Source: an uncultured Winogradskyella sp.
GTDB lineage: Bacteria; Bacteroidota; Bacteroidia; Flavobacteriales; Flavobacteriaceae
Direction of reading: 5' to 3'
Assembly: GCA_913055905.1 (NCBI GenBank)
Contig: CAJXLB010000002.1
Location: forward strand, 372,001-436,000
DNA length: 64,000 bases
The position numbers and the translations under genes are program-made. Under the pieces are notes generated by a model. The model saw nothing but the letters and a program-made list of their open reading frames with translations, had not been told where the DNA came from and ran no database searches. Of this stretch, positions 36,504 to 45,270 are shown piece after piece. Within the stretch, counting starts at the first letter, position 1; each line of letters opens with the position of its first letter.

Positions 36504-39164
36504 ATGTCAGAAGAACTTGAGGATTCATTACATGAGGAGAATGGCAGCCAGGAGACCATTACTAAGGTCACTGGTATGTATAAAGATTGGTTTTTAGATT
36601 ATGCATCGTATGTTATTTTAGAGCGTGCGGTGCCTGCTATAGAAGATGGATTTAAGCCGGTTCAGCGGCGTATTATGCATTCCATGAAGGATTTGGATGA
36701 TGGTCGGTATAACAAGGTTGCCAATATCGTAGGGCATACCATGCAGTATCACCCTCATGGTGATGCTAGCATTGCGGATGCCATGGTTCAGATAGGTCAG
36801 AAAGATTTGCTTATTGATACCCAAGGGAACTGGGGAAATATACTAACAGGTGATAGTGCGGCCGCATCACGTTACATTGAGGCGCGTCTCTCTAAGTTTG
36901 CCTTAGACGTAGTTTATAACCCAAAAATTACCGAATGGCAAGCTTCCTATGACGGTAGACGCAAGGAGCCTGTTAACCTTCCGGTAATGTTTCCGTTGCT
37001 ATTGGCTCAAGGTGGAGAGGGTATTGCCGTTGGGCTCTCGACAAAGATATTGCCCCATAATTTCATTGAGCTTATAGATGCTTCCATAAAACACCTCAAA
37101 GGCAAGCGTTTTACACTTGTGCCAGATTTTCCAACAGGAGGAATTGCCGATATTACAAACTATAATGATGGTATGCGCGGTGGGAAAGTACGTGTGAGAG
37201 CTCGGATTTCACAGTACGATAAAAATACCTTAGTCATTACTGAAATTCCTTTTGGCACCACGACATCCTCCCTAATTGATTCTATTCTTAAGGCCAACGA
37301 CAAAGGGAAAATTAAAATAAAACGCATCGAAGACAATACGGCAGCAGAAGTTGAGATTTTGGTCCACTTACCTTCAGGGATTTCGCCCGATAAGACTATT
37401 GATGCCTTATATGCCTTTACAAATTGCGAAGTTTCCATATCGCCATTGGGCTGTGTTATTGAAGATAATAAACCATTGTTTATTGGTGTTGCTGAAATGT
37501 TGCGTCGTTCTACGGATAATACAGTGCAGCTTCTTAAACAAGAACTTGAGATAAAGCTTGGGGAGTTTGAGGAGCAGTGGCATTTTGCTTCGTTGGAGCG
37601 CATTTTTATAGAAAACCGCATTTATCGCGACATTGAGGAGGAAGAAACTTGGGATGGCGTTATTAGTGCTATTGACAAAGGACTTCAGCCACATATTAAA
37701 CATTTGAAACGCGAGGTTACGGAAGATGATATTGTGAGATTAACCGAAATTCGGATTAAGCGTATTTCCAAATTCGATATTGATAAGGCCCAGCAAAAAA
37801 TTGAAGCTCTAGAAGACCAAATTGCTGAAGTTAAAAACCACCTTGCTAATCTTATAGAGTATGCGATTGCTTATTTTGAGCGTTTAAAGAAAGACTATGG
37901 TGAAGGTAAGGAACGCAAAACAGAAATTCGGGTATTTGATGATGTAGATGCTACTAAAGTAGTAATCAGAAATACAAAATTATACGTTAATAGGGAAGAA
38001 GGTTTCGTTGGAACAGCACTGCGCAGAGACGAATACGTCTGTGATTGTAGTGATATAGATGATATCATCGTGTTTACCAACGAAGGTAAAATGATGGTGA
38101 CCAAGGTAGACTCCAAGACCTTTGTTGGCAAAAACATTATTCATGTTGCTGTCTTTAAGAAAAAAGACAAACGCACCATCTATAATATGATATATCGCGA
38201 TGGCAAGAAAGGGCCATCCTATATAAAGCGTTTTGCTGTTACCAGTATAACTCGCGACAGGGAATACGATTTAACTAATGGGAATAAAGGCTCTGTGGTT
38301 TGGTATTTTTCGGCTAATCCTAATGGAGAAGCAGAAGTGGTAACTGTTTTATTGCGTCAATCCGGTAGCATTAAAAAGCTAAAGTGGGATTTAGATTTTG
38401 CTGATATTAGAATTAAAGGGCGTGGCTCTAAAGGTAATTTGGTAACCAAGTATGCCATAAAACGTGTGGAGCTCAAAGAGAAAGGTGTTTCTACCTTGAA
38501 ACCACGTAAAATTTGGTTTGATGATACGGTACAGCGCTTAAATGTTGATGGTAGAGGTGAACTTATTGGCGAATTTAGGGGAGAAGACCGTTTATTAATC
38601 ATTACACAATCCGGAATTGCAAAGACGATTATTCCTGAACTAACAACCCATTTTGATAGCGATATGATTGTCTTGGAAAAGTGGATTCCTAAAAAGCCCA
38701 TTTCAGCCATCTATTTTGATGGAGAGAAGGAACGCTATTATGTAAAACGCTTTTTAATTGAAAATGAAGGTAAGGAGGAGTGCTTTATTTCAGACCATCC
38801 TAACTCACAATTAGAGATAGTGTCTACGGATTGGCGACCAATGGCAGAGGTGGAGTTTACCAAAGAACGTGGTAAAGACCGAAAGCCCAATATGGAAGTA
38901 AATCTTGAAGAATTTATTGCAATAAAAGGTATTAATGCATTAGGAAATCAATTAACTAGAGATAAAATAAATCAAATAAGTCTTTTAGACCCATTGCCTT
39001 ATGAAGCTCCAGAGGAAGTCCATGCAGATGACCTGGAAGTTGTAGATGAAGAGACGGTGTCTTCAACAGAGAAATCAAAATCAGAGACTGAAGATTCAAA
39101 GGATTCATCTGGCTCAGATAAAGACCCGGAAGTGGATGGGTCGGGTCAAGCGACTTTATTTTAA
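36504..39164 (+). CDS. parC: DNA topoisomerase IV subunit A
   Basis: 886 residues. The breakage-reunion domain starts at DYASYVILERAVPAIEDGFKPVQRR and the catalytic Tyr is Y124 in SRYIEARLS. The C-terminal beta-pinwheel lacks the intact GyrA box (QRRGGKG); the equivalent segment is IKGRGSKGN, which supports ParC over GyrA. A long acidic, Ser-rich tail follows (ending GSGQATLF). Third gene of the parE operon; terC converges on it 52 bp downstream. Confidence 0.95.
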   Translation: MSEELEDSLHEENGSQETITKVTGMYKDWFLDYASYVILERAVPAIEDGFKPVQRRIMHSMKDLDDGRYNKVANIVGHTMQYHPHGDASIADAMVQIGQKDLLIDTQGNWGNILTGDSAAASRYIEARLSKFALDVVYNPKITEWQASYDGRRKEPVNLPVMFPLLLAQGGEGIAVGLSTKILPHNFIELIDASIKHLKGKRFTLVPDFPTGGIADITNYNDGMRGGKVRVRARISQYDKNTLVITEIPFGTTTSSLIDSILKANDKGKIKIKRIEDNTAAEVEILVHLPSGISPDKTIDALYAFTNCEVSISPLGCVIEDNKPLFIGVAEMLRRSTDNTVQLLKQELEIKLGEFEEQWHFASLERIFIENRIYRDIEEEETWDGVISAIDKGLQPHIKHLKREVTEDDIVRLTEIRIKRISKFDIDKAQQKIEALEDQIAEVKNHLANLIEYAIAYFERLKKDYGEGKERKTEIRVFDDVDATKVVIRNTKLYVNREEGFVGTALRRDEYVCDCSDIDDIIVFTNEGKMMVTKVDSKTFVGKNIIHVAVFKKKDKRTIYNMIYRDGKKGPSYIKRFAVTSITRDREYDLTNGNKGSVVWYFSANPNGEAEVVTVLLRQSGSIKKLKWDLDFADIRIKGRGSKGNLVTKYAIKRVELKEKGVSTLKPRKIWFDDTVQRLNVDGRGELIGEFRGEDRLLIITQSGIAKTIIPELTTHFDSDMIVLEKWIPKKPISAIYFDGEKERYYVKRFLIENEGKEECFISDHPNSQLEIVSTDWRPMAEVEFTKERGKDRKPNMEVNLEEFIAIKGINALGNQLTRDKINQISLLDPLPYEAPEEVHADDLEVVDEETVSSTEKSKSETEDSKDSSGSDKDPEVDGSGQATLF

Positions 39165-39216
39165 TACTTGGCTAACAATTTCATTAGCACAGTTTTTTGG
39201 CCAAAGTCAGTCTCCT

Positions 39217-40014
39217 TTAGTTCTTGGTAATAGTTCTTTTGGCCATCTTGTGGTTTAAGAACTCCACAAATAATGAAAAGGCTATGGCAAAATAAAGATA
39301 GCCTTTAGGGATGGCACCTACGGTTTGACCAAAAATTTCTGTATCCGACAAATGAGCAGCCTCCGTAATTAGCATAAAACCAATTAAAATAAGAAAGGCC
39401 AACCCTAGGACTTGCATACTCGGATGTGTATCTATAAACTTACGGATTGGATTGGCGAAACCGATCATTACAATAATTGAGATTACAACAGCAATGATCA
39501 TAAGTATTAGGGTGTAATTGGTGTTTGGGTGAAGACCATTGGTCATTCCAACCGCAGTAAGAATAGAATCTACAGAAAAAATAAAATCTATAATAAGAAT
39601 TTGGGTGATTGCTTGTCCTAATGACTTTATTACTTTCGATTTAAGGTTTGCTTCATCATGCTGCGGGGTTTCAACCTTTTCCCTAATTTCAGAGGTGCTT
39701 TTGTAAATTAAAAACAACCCACCAGCAAAGAGAATCAAAGCTTGCCAACTGACGGCCACATGGACCCACTCCTTATTTATAACGAAAAAGGGTTCGCTTA
39801 AGCTGATTAAAAATGAGACGAAAAACAATAAGAGTATCCGCTGGACCATAGCGAGCAATAGCCCAATATTAGTTGCTCTACTTCTTTGATGTTCAGGGAG
39901 CTTGTTGGCTGCAATTGAGATAAATACAATGTTGTCTATTCCCAGAATAATCTCCAAGAAGGTCAAGGTCAAAAGCGCCATTATGGACTCCGAAGACAAT
40001 AAAAACTCTAACAT
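39217..40014 (-). CDS. TerC family integral membrane protein
   Basis: 265 residues with seven or more hydrophobic helices. The family motifs with acidic intramembrane residues are seen as EIILGIDNIVF (about 22-32) and DFIFSVDSILTAVG (about 140-153). TerC/Alx proteins are implicated in metal (manganese) efflux and tellurium resistance. No TerD-type gene is near, so a metal-efflux role is likelier. It is the last gene of a three-gene run with a lipoprotein and an XRE regulator. Confidence 0.92.
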   Translation of the reverse strand: MLEFLLSSESIMALLTLTFLEIILGIDNIVFISIAANKLPEHQRSRATNIGLLLAMVQRILLLFFVSFLISLSEPFFVINKEWVHVAVSWQALILFAGGLFLIYKSTSEIREKVETPQHDEANLKSKVIKSLGQAITQILIIDFIFSVDSILTAVGMTNGLHPNTNYTLILMIIAVVISIIVMIGFANPIRKFIDTHPSMQVLGLAFLILIGFMLITEAAHLSDTEIFGQTVGAIPKGYLYFAIAFSLFVEFLNHKMAKRTITKN

Positions 40015-40019
40015 TGGAA

Positions 40020-40406
40020 CTAATCTATTTTTGTAGCTATACCTTTTTCCACCCTCAAGGGCCTGTTCGGTTTTTTAACGGCTAGTTTATATTCAAAGGT
40101 ATAAGAATCGCCAGAGGTAGACAGTATTTTCATGTGAATAGCTTCTTTTTCTGAATTGCTTTGAGGATTGAGTTTGGTTAAAATAAACTCGCAATCATTT
40201 ATCCATCGAACAGAAGAAGTATCTACTTTTCCCTCGTAAAAATCGATATTATACTTGTCTGTGCGCTTAAATTGTCCTACTTTCTCAACACCGTCCAGGG
40301 TGTATTTAAACTCAAACATACCTGTTTTAAAGTCTGAACAATGACGTTCCACCTCATAACAACCAAACGTCAGAAAACATATAAAAAGAATAGCGAAATA
40401 ACGCAT
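40020..40406 (-). CDS. Small lipoprotein (homologues often mislabelled DNA topoisomerase IV)
   Basis: 128 residues with a signal peptide and lipobox (FLTFGC, Cys 16). The mature part is a small beta-rich domain: CSDFKTGMFEF, YEGKVDTSSVRWINDCEFILTKLNP. From memory, homologues in Flavobacteriaceae carry the product name DNA topoisomerase IV, apparently inherited from the parC neighbourhood; nothing in the sequence resembles a topoisomerase. It lies 5 bp before terC. Confidence 0.85.
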   Translation of the reverse strand: MRYFAILFICFLTFGCYEVERHCSDFKTGMFEFKYTLDGVEKVGQFKRTDKYNIDFYEGKVDTSSVRWINDCEFILTKLNPQSNSEKEAIHMKILSTSGDSYTFEYKLAVKKPNRPLRVEKGIATKID

Positions 40407-40445
40407 ACCAAATTTTCTTGCAAAGGTAAGAAATAGGTGGCTTAA

Positions 40446-40817
40446 TCAAGGCTCGTAGCTCTTAAAAGTACCGTCCTTGTAAAATATAACTATCTTTTCA
40501 ATTGCGTTATTATCTCGCTTAATGCGCTCTTGGCCTGTGTTTAAATCTTCTGTAGAATCAGAAGGACTGGAGAGGGCAGTTGCGGTTTCGTTTTTTGGAA
40601 ACTTTCCCTTGCCGTTGAGTAGCCAATACAATTCCACTTCTGGATAGGCGTGAAGCACCTTCATTACAAAATCTAAGCTTGGTTTGTTTCTTCCAGAAAG
40701 AATGTGGGAAATACTAGAACGTTGTACGCCTATTTTCTCGGCAAAGCTAGAGGCAGTTTCGTCGTAATAATCTATTACATTTTGAAGCCGTTTGGAAAAT
40801 TCACTGATGTTTATCAT
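40446..40817 (-). CDS. XRE-family helix-turn-helix regulator
   Basis: 123 residues. HTH domain at about residues 6-67 (SSFAEKIGVQRSSISHILSGRNKPSLDFVMKVL pattern, with the recognition helix around QRSSISHI), then a linker and a short basic segment. It leads the lipoprotein-terC transcription unit and lies opposite an M14 carboxypeptidase gene. Inverted repeats over its own start codon and in the divergent region suggest autoregulation. Confidence 0.9.
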   Translation of the reverse strand: MINISEFSKRLQNVIDYYDETASSFAEKIGVQRSSISHILSGRNKPSLDFVMKVLHAYPEVELYWLLNGKGKFPKNETATALSSPSDSTEDLNTGQERIKRDNNAIEKIVIFYKDGTFKSYEP

Positions 40818-40825
40818 TGTAAACA
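40808..40825. promoter_or_regulatory. Candidate operator over the XRE start codon
   Basis: Perfect inverted repeat TGTTTA-(6)-TAAACA that covers the regulator's ATG. Confidence 0.4.
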
Positions 40826-40845
40826 GTTAATTCTAGTCTTAATGA

Positions 40846-40860
40846 GTTACAAATGTAAAC
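40846..40860. promoter_or_regulatory. Candidate XRE operator, copy 1
   Basis: Inverted repeat TTACA-AA-TGTAA; the 13-mer TTACAAATGTAAA recurs exactly at 41069-41081 on the other side of the divergent region. Confidence 0.45.
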
Positions 40861-41066
40861 AATTGTAGTTACGCGTATAAAAAATAATTTAAATATTACT
40901 ACTTTAAATTAAAGTAAATTCTAGATAAATAAATTTAAAATACTGAAATTAAATATTATATATTTATTTTATTCGAGGTGTTAAGAATTTTTCAAAGTCT
41001 TAAGTATTGTAATCTCCAAAATAAATTCAGGCGTATACAAAAGTGAAAACTATAGGCGACATTTAT

Positions 41067-41082
41067 GTTTACAAATGTAAAA
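41067..41082. promoter_or_regulatory. Candidate XRE operator, copy 2
   Basis: Inverted repeat TTTACA-AA-TGTAAA, identical in 13 bases to copy 1; a degenerate third copy (TTACATTTGTGTA) lies at 41093-41105. It sits upstream of the preferred carboxypeptidase start at 41122. Confidence 0.45.
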
Positions 41083-41121
41083 TACTTATTGATTACATTT
41101 GTGTACTGTTCACTAAGTCTC

Positions 41122-42267
41122 ATGGAAATTCATCAATTACTCAGCTTGTTTAATTCGGTAAAATCAGAACAGCTTTATGGTAGATATGTAACCAATTCTC
41201 ATATCGAAGGATGCTTTTCGGGCTTACCGGATTCTTGCATTTCAGTGATAGGCTATTCTGTAGAAAGACGACCGATTTATTCCATAACGATGGGAGAAGG
41301 TCCAAATCGTATTTTGATGTGGTCCCAGATGCACGGAAATGAGTCGACAACAACAAAGGCTCTTTTTGATTGTTTCAACCTTCTACTAAGAGACGACAAC
41401 TATTTCAGGACAATCCTGAAGCAATGCACATTGTGCGTTATTCCGATATTAAATCCGGACGGTGCTGAAAAGTACACACGTTTTAACGCTAACTCTGTTG
41501 ATTTAAATAGGGACGCTCAAAATCTATCACAACCGGAAAGCAGGCTACTGCGTGAAGTTTACGAGAATTTCAATCCTGATTATTGTTTCAATCTTCATGG
41601 TCAACGCAGTATTTTTGGCGCTGGCCATAATGGGAGTGTGGCTACATTGTCATTCCTTTCGCCGTCCCAAGACGAAGAACGGAGCCTTACACCAAACCGC
41701 AAGAAGGCAATGGCCCTTATTTCGAGAATTGCATTGGAGTTAAAGGATGTATTGCCTCATGGCATTGGCCGCTATGATGACGGATTTAATATAAATTGCG
41801 TTGGTGATACATTTCAAAGTCTCGGTACACCAACGTTACTTTACGAAGCTGGTCATTTTCAGGAAGACTATGACCGCGAAGAGGTTAGGCGTTTTGTGTT
41901 TTTAGCCTTAGTTAAAGGCATCGAAGCCATAGCTAATAGTTATGAGGTTGATTTATTCAAATCCTACTTCGAAATTCCAAATAATGTTAAAAACTACAGG
42001 GATTTGGCCATAACAAACGCTATTACAGCAAAAGACCAGGTTGAAACCCTGACGATTGTATTTCAGTTTAAAGAAGTTCTAAAAAGGGGCAAAATTGAAT
42101 TTAAGCCTGTTGTTGAATCTATTTTTGAATCAACAGATTTAAAATTTCATAAGACCATAAATGCAAATGGACAATTGGTAAGAACAATTGATAATAAAGA
42201 AATCCAAGTTGGTTACGAAAACGATTTCGTTTTGATAAATAATAAGAAAACCGCATTAAATCCCTGA
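41122..42267 (+). CDS. M14 family zinc carboxypeptidase
   Basis: About 381 residues from MEIHQLLSLF; the frame is open to 41065 but that stretch carries an operator-like repeat. Zinc ligands are the His and Glu of MHGNESTTT and the His of FNLHGQRS; substrate-binding NPDGAEKYTRFNANSVDLNRD is typical of the family, and a catalytic Glu is likely in LLYEAGHFQ. No signal peptide with this start, so it may be cytosolic, cutting peptides or peptidoglycan fragments. Function beyond metallopeptidase unknown. Confidence 0.87.
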   Translation: MEIHQLLSLFNSVKSEQLYGRYVTNSHIEGCFSGLPDSCISVIGYSVERRPIYSITMGEGPNRILMWSQMHGNESTTTKALFDCFNLLLRDDNYFRTILKQCTLCVIPILNPDGAEKYTRFNANSVDLNRDAQNLSQPESRLLREVYENFNPDYCFNLHGQRSIFGAGHNGSVATLSFLSPSQDEERSLTPNRKKAMALISRIALELKDVLPHGIGRYDDGFNINCVGDTFQSLGTPTLLYEAGHFQEDYDREEVRRFVFLALVKGIEAIANSYEVDLFKSYFEIPNNVKNYRDLAITNAITAKDQVETLTIVFQFKEVLKRGKIEFKPVVESIFESTDLKFHKTINANGQLVRTIDNKEIQVGYENDFVLINNKKTALNP

Positions 42268-42340
42268 AATAATTCAATTTTAGTAAGACATCCTTAATTT
42301 TTTTCTTCTATTTTTGCATATAATTTAATAATTATCAAAA

Positions 42341-42820
42341 ATGGGGAAATTTAAATTAGACGAAATCGACCATCAAATTCTTGATATGTTAATTGACAAT
42401 ACGCGTATTCCGTTTACGGATATCGCTAAAAAACTTTTGATTTCTGCGGGTACGGTACATGTAAGGGTGAAAAAAATGGAAGAGGCTGGTATCATCAAAG
42501 GTTCGTCATTGACTTTAGATTATAAAAAACTTGGATACTCCTTTATTGCCTATGTTGGTGTATTTCTTCAGAACACGTCCCAAACAAAATTCGTTTTAGA
42601 ACGCATTAATAATATTCCTTTCGTAACCGTAGCACACATTACCACTGGAAAATTTAATATCTTTTGTAAAATACGAGCTAAAGATACCATGCATGCTAAG
42701 GAAATTATCTTTAAGTTAGACGATATAGATGGTGTTTACAGAACCGAAACCATGATTTCGCTGGAAGAGAGCATTAACGACAAAAAACGATTAATGCATA
42801 CTATTTTTAATGAATTATAA
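42341..42820 (+). CDS. Lrp/AsnC family transcriptional regulator
   Basis: 159 residues: winged HTH (about 5-65, LDEIDHQILDMLIDNTRIPFTDIAKKL) and an AsnC ligand-binding RAM domain (about 70-150). Members sense amino acids and form octamers. Regulated genes cannot be read from sequence; proline dehydrogenase 1.3 kb away is a typical target of this family but this is inference. A perfect terminator follows. Confidence 0.93.
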   Translation: MGKFKLDEIDHQILDMLIDNTRIPFTDIAKKLLISAGTVHVRVKKMEEAGIIKGSSLTLDYKKLGYSFIAYVGVFLQNTSQTKFVLERINNIPFVTVAHITTGKFNIFCKIRAKDTMHAKEIIFKLDDIDGVYRTETMISLEESINDKKRLMHTIFNEL

Positions 42821-42845
42821 ATAATATAGTCTAAGACTAATAATG

Positions 42846-42878
42846 AAAAAACCTTAGCAGTTGTTGCTAAGGTTTTTT
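42846..42878. terminator. Bidirectional intrinsic terminator
   Basis: Perfect 14-bp arms AAAAAACCTTAGCA / TGCTAAGGTTTTTT around GTTGT; separates the Lrp-type regulator (plus) and aroB (minus). Confidence 0.93.
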
Positions 42879-42907
42879 CTTTAATACAGATTGCATTAAA
42901 TATTTAT

Positions 42908-43981
42908 CTAAATCTTGTCATAGTACGAAAATGCTTCCAGTATGAGGTTGCTGCTCACTTCACAATCTAACACTGGTTTACCTATATCTTCTAGCAAAAC
43001 AAAGTTAATCTTTCCGTGGCTATTTTTCTTATCGTGCTTTAGTAAGTCCATGATTACTTCTATATCACGCGAACTCAAGCGTACCTTTTTAAATGAAGCT
43101 AGTATAACGTTAGTTATGTTGGAAAGCTTAGATTGACTTAGCCCACATATTTTGTGGGAAAGATAAGTTTCCAAAATCATACCAACAGCAATAGCCTCAC
43201 CATGCAGTAAGGGAGTTTTATCACCGTTGTCTAGGAAATAACTTTCTATCGCATGTCCAAGAGTATGGCCATAGTTTAGAATTTTTCTAAGGCCTTTTTC
43301 GGTTGGATCTTCTGCAACAATGGTATTCTTAATTTTAATAGACTCATAAATCATACTGTCGAGCTCAGAAAAATCTAAATTCTGAAGGTTACTTAATTTG
43401 TTATAGTAAGCCTCATCAAAAATCAACCCATGCTTAAGCATTTCGGCATAACCGGAAACCATATGGTTTTGAGGTAGAGTTTCTAAAAAGGAGGTGTCAA
43501 CAAGCACCATACTGCCTTCATTTATAACGCCAACCAAATTTTTTAGATGGCCCAAATCAACGCCCGTTTTTCCACCAACAGAAGCGTCTACCATGGCCAA
43601 TAGGGAAGTAGGGACATTTATATAATCAATTCCTCTCATGTAAGTGCTAGCCACAAAACCTCCCAAGTCAGTGACAACTCCTCCGCCGAGATTTATCAAT
43701 AAGCTTTTTCTATCTGCATAGTATTCTGCCAAAGCTTCCCAAACGCCAGTGCAGATATCTATGGTCTTGTTGTCCTCACCATAAGGCATTTCCATAACTT
43801 CCACAATGATGTCCCCAGAATCCATTTGGGACAAAAACTTTGGTAAGCAATGGTCGTGAGTATTGGTATCTACAAGAATGAATATTTTGGAAGGATTAGT
43901 CTGTTTAATGTATAAATTCAATTGCTCATAAACTAGAGAATTAAAGTGAACAATGGACTTACTGGTTTTTATGGATTCCAT
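42908..43981 (-). CDS. aroB: 3-dehydroquinate synthase
   Basis: 357 residues. NAD/zinc-fold features are LLINLGGGVVTDLGGFVASTYMRG, the NVPTSLLAMVDASVGGKTGVD motif and the zinc ligands in LNYGHTLGHAIE and HGEAIAVGM. It converts DAHP to 3-dehydroquinate, the second step of the shikimate pathway. Single gene, divergent from proline dehydrogenase with a 97-bp gap. Confidence 0.96.
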   Translation of the reverse strand: MESIKTSKSIVHFNSLVYEQLNLYIKQTNPSKIFILVDTNTHDHCLPKFLSQMDSGDIIVEVMEMPYGEDNKTIDICTGVWEALAEYYADRKSLLINLGGGVVTDLGGFVASTYMRGIDYINVPTSLLAMVDASVGGKTGVDLGHLKNLVGVINEGSMVLVDTSFLETLPQNHMVSGYAEMLKHGLIFDEAYYNKLSNLQNLDFSELDSMIYESIKIKNTIVAEDPTEKGLRKILNYGHTLGHAIESYFLDNGDKTPLLHGEAIAVGMILETYLSHKICGLSQSKLSNITNVILASFKKVRLSSRDIEVIMDLLKHDKKNSHGKINFVLLEDIGKPVLDCEVSSNLILEAFSYYDKI

Positions 43982-44050
43982 AACATAAAATTAGGCATTG
44001 AAAGCGTGAAATTACTCAGATTTTACGAATTAACTAAACCCAAGAATAAA

Positions 44051-44058
44051 TATATTTG
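44051..44058 (+). promoter_or_regulatory. Probable -7 promoter element for proline dehydrogenase
   Basis: TATATTTG matches TAnnTTTG, with TTA 18 bp upstream in the -33 position; 20 bp before the start codon. Confidence 0.45.
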
Positions 44059-44078
44059 TAGTACTATTTTTAACATTC

Positions 44079-45251
44079 ATGATTAATCGTTCGTTATTTG
44101 AAGATACGGCCACAGCCTTTGCGCTAAAAACAGATTCGCAACTAGAGCGTGCCTATTTTCTGTTTAAAATGATATCCTCACAACCATTAGTTCGCATAGG
44201 TACGGCAGCTACCAATTTCGCACTTAAGGCTCATTTGCCTGTTGAAGGTCTTATTAGGTCCACGGTATTTGATCATTTTTGTGGTGGTGTTAATGAGGAG
44301 GACTGTTTGCCAGTAATTGATAACCTCTATACTAAAGGCGTCAGTTCGGTACTGGATTATTCGGTAGAGGGTAAAGAAACAGAAGACCAATTTGACAATG
44401 CAGTAGAAAAGATATTAAAGATAATTGAATTTTGTGACAAACGCGATGCAATGCCTATTGCTGTTTTTAAACCAACAGGATTCGGTCGTTTTAAATTGTA
44501 CCAGAAAATTACTGAGAAGAAATCCTTGACAGCAGAAGAAAAGGATGAATGGAATAGGGTGGAGGAACGATTTAATAAAGTCTGTAAACTGGCCAAGGAG
44601 CGCGATGTTGAAGTGTTGATTGATGCTGAGGAAAGTTGGATGCAAGATGCCGCTGACATGTTGTGCGAAAAAATGATGCGCATTTACAATACCGAAAAAC
44701 CAATTGTCTACAATACCTTACAGTGCTATCGATGGGATCGCTTGGACTATTTAAAATCACTTCATGCAAGAGCTAAGTCAGAAAACTTCAAAATTGGGAT
44801 GAAAATTGTACGTGGCGCCTATATGGAAAAGGAACGGATAAGAGCAGTAGAGAAGGGGTATCCATCTCCAATTTGCGAAACAAAGCAAGCTACCGATGAC
44901 ATGTTTAATGCCACGTTAAGGTATATTCTTGACCATTTGGAAGATATTGCTGTATTTATTGGAACGCACAATGAAGAGAGCAGTTATCTTGCCATGGAAC
45001 TTATGGCACAAAAAGGTATAGATAAATCCAATAATAACGTTTGGTTCGGCCAACTTTATGGTATGAGTGACCACATTAGTTTTAATCTAGCCAAGGAAGG
45101 TTACAACGTGGCAAAGTATATCCCTTTTGGCCCTGTTAAGGATGTTATGCCTTATCTGATACGAAGGGCAGAGGAGAACACATCGGTTGCTGGGCAGACT
45201 AGCAGGGAACTCTCGCTTTTACAAAGGGAAAAGAAGAGACGGAGACTTTAG
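44079..45251 (+). CDS. Proline dehydrogenase (single-domain)
   Basis: 390 residues, TIM-barrel FAD enzyme. Motifs include VEVLIDAEESWMQDAAD, FKIGMKIVRGAYMEKER and IGTHNEESSYLA, and the C-terminal PYLIRRAEENTSV, which carries the conserved substrate-binding Arg pair. It oxidises proline to pyrroline-5-carboxylate and passes electrons to quinone. The P5C dehydrogenase partner is not fused and is not in this window. Confidence 0.95.
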   Translation: MINRSLFEDTATAFALKTDSQLERAYFLFKMISSQPLVRIGTAATNFALKAHLPVEGLIRSTVFDHFCGGVNEEDCLPVIDNLYTKGVSSVLDYSVEGKETEDQFDNAVEKILKIIEFCDKRDAMPIAVFKPTGFGRFKLYQKITEKKSLTAEEKDEWNRVEERFNKVCKLAKERDVEVLIDAEESWMQDAADMLCEKMMRIYNTEKPIVYNTLQCYRWDRLDYLKSLHARAKSENFKIGMKIVRGAYMEKERIRAVEKGYPSPICETKQATDDMFNATLRYILDHLEDIAVFIGTHNEESSYLAMELMAQKGIDKSNNNVWFGQLYGMSDHISFNLAKEGYNVAKYIPFGPVKDVMPYLIRRAEENTSVAGQTSRELSLLQREKKRRRL

Positions 45252-45270
45252 TTCTAAGAGAGTTGTTAGT

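Larger units (their letters stand above)
40818..41121. other. AT-rich divergent regulatory region
   Basis: No gene is seen across these ~300 bases. It holds the candidate operator repeats described separately and otherwise low-complexity A/T sequence. Confidence 0.5.

Noticed and set aside
36504-39164. gyrA instead of parC
   Set aside because: The GyrA box is not intact and the gene shares an operon with a short ParE; gyrA in this phylum is usually elsewhere.
39217-40014. Tellurium-resistance (ter) operon
   Set aside because: Only TerC is present; no TerD, TerB or other Ter partner genes are near.
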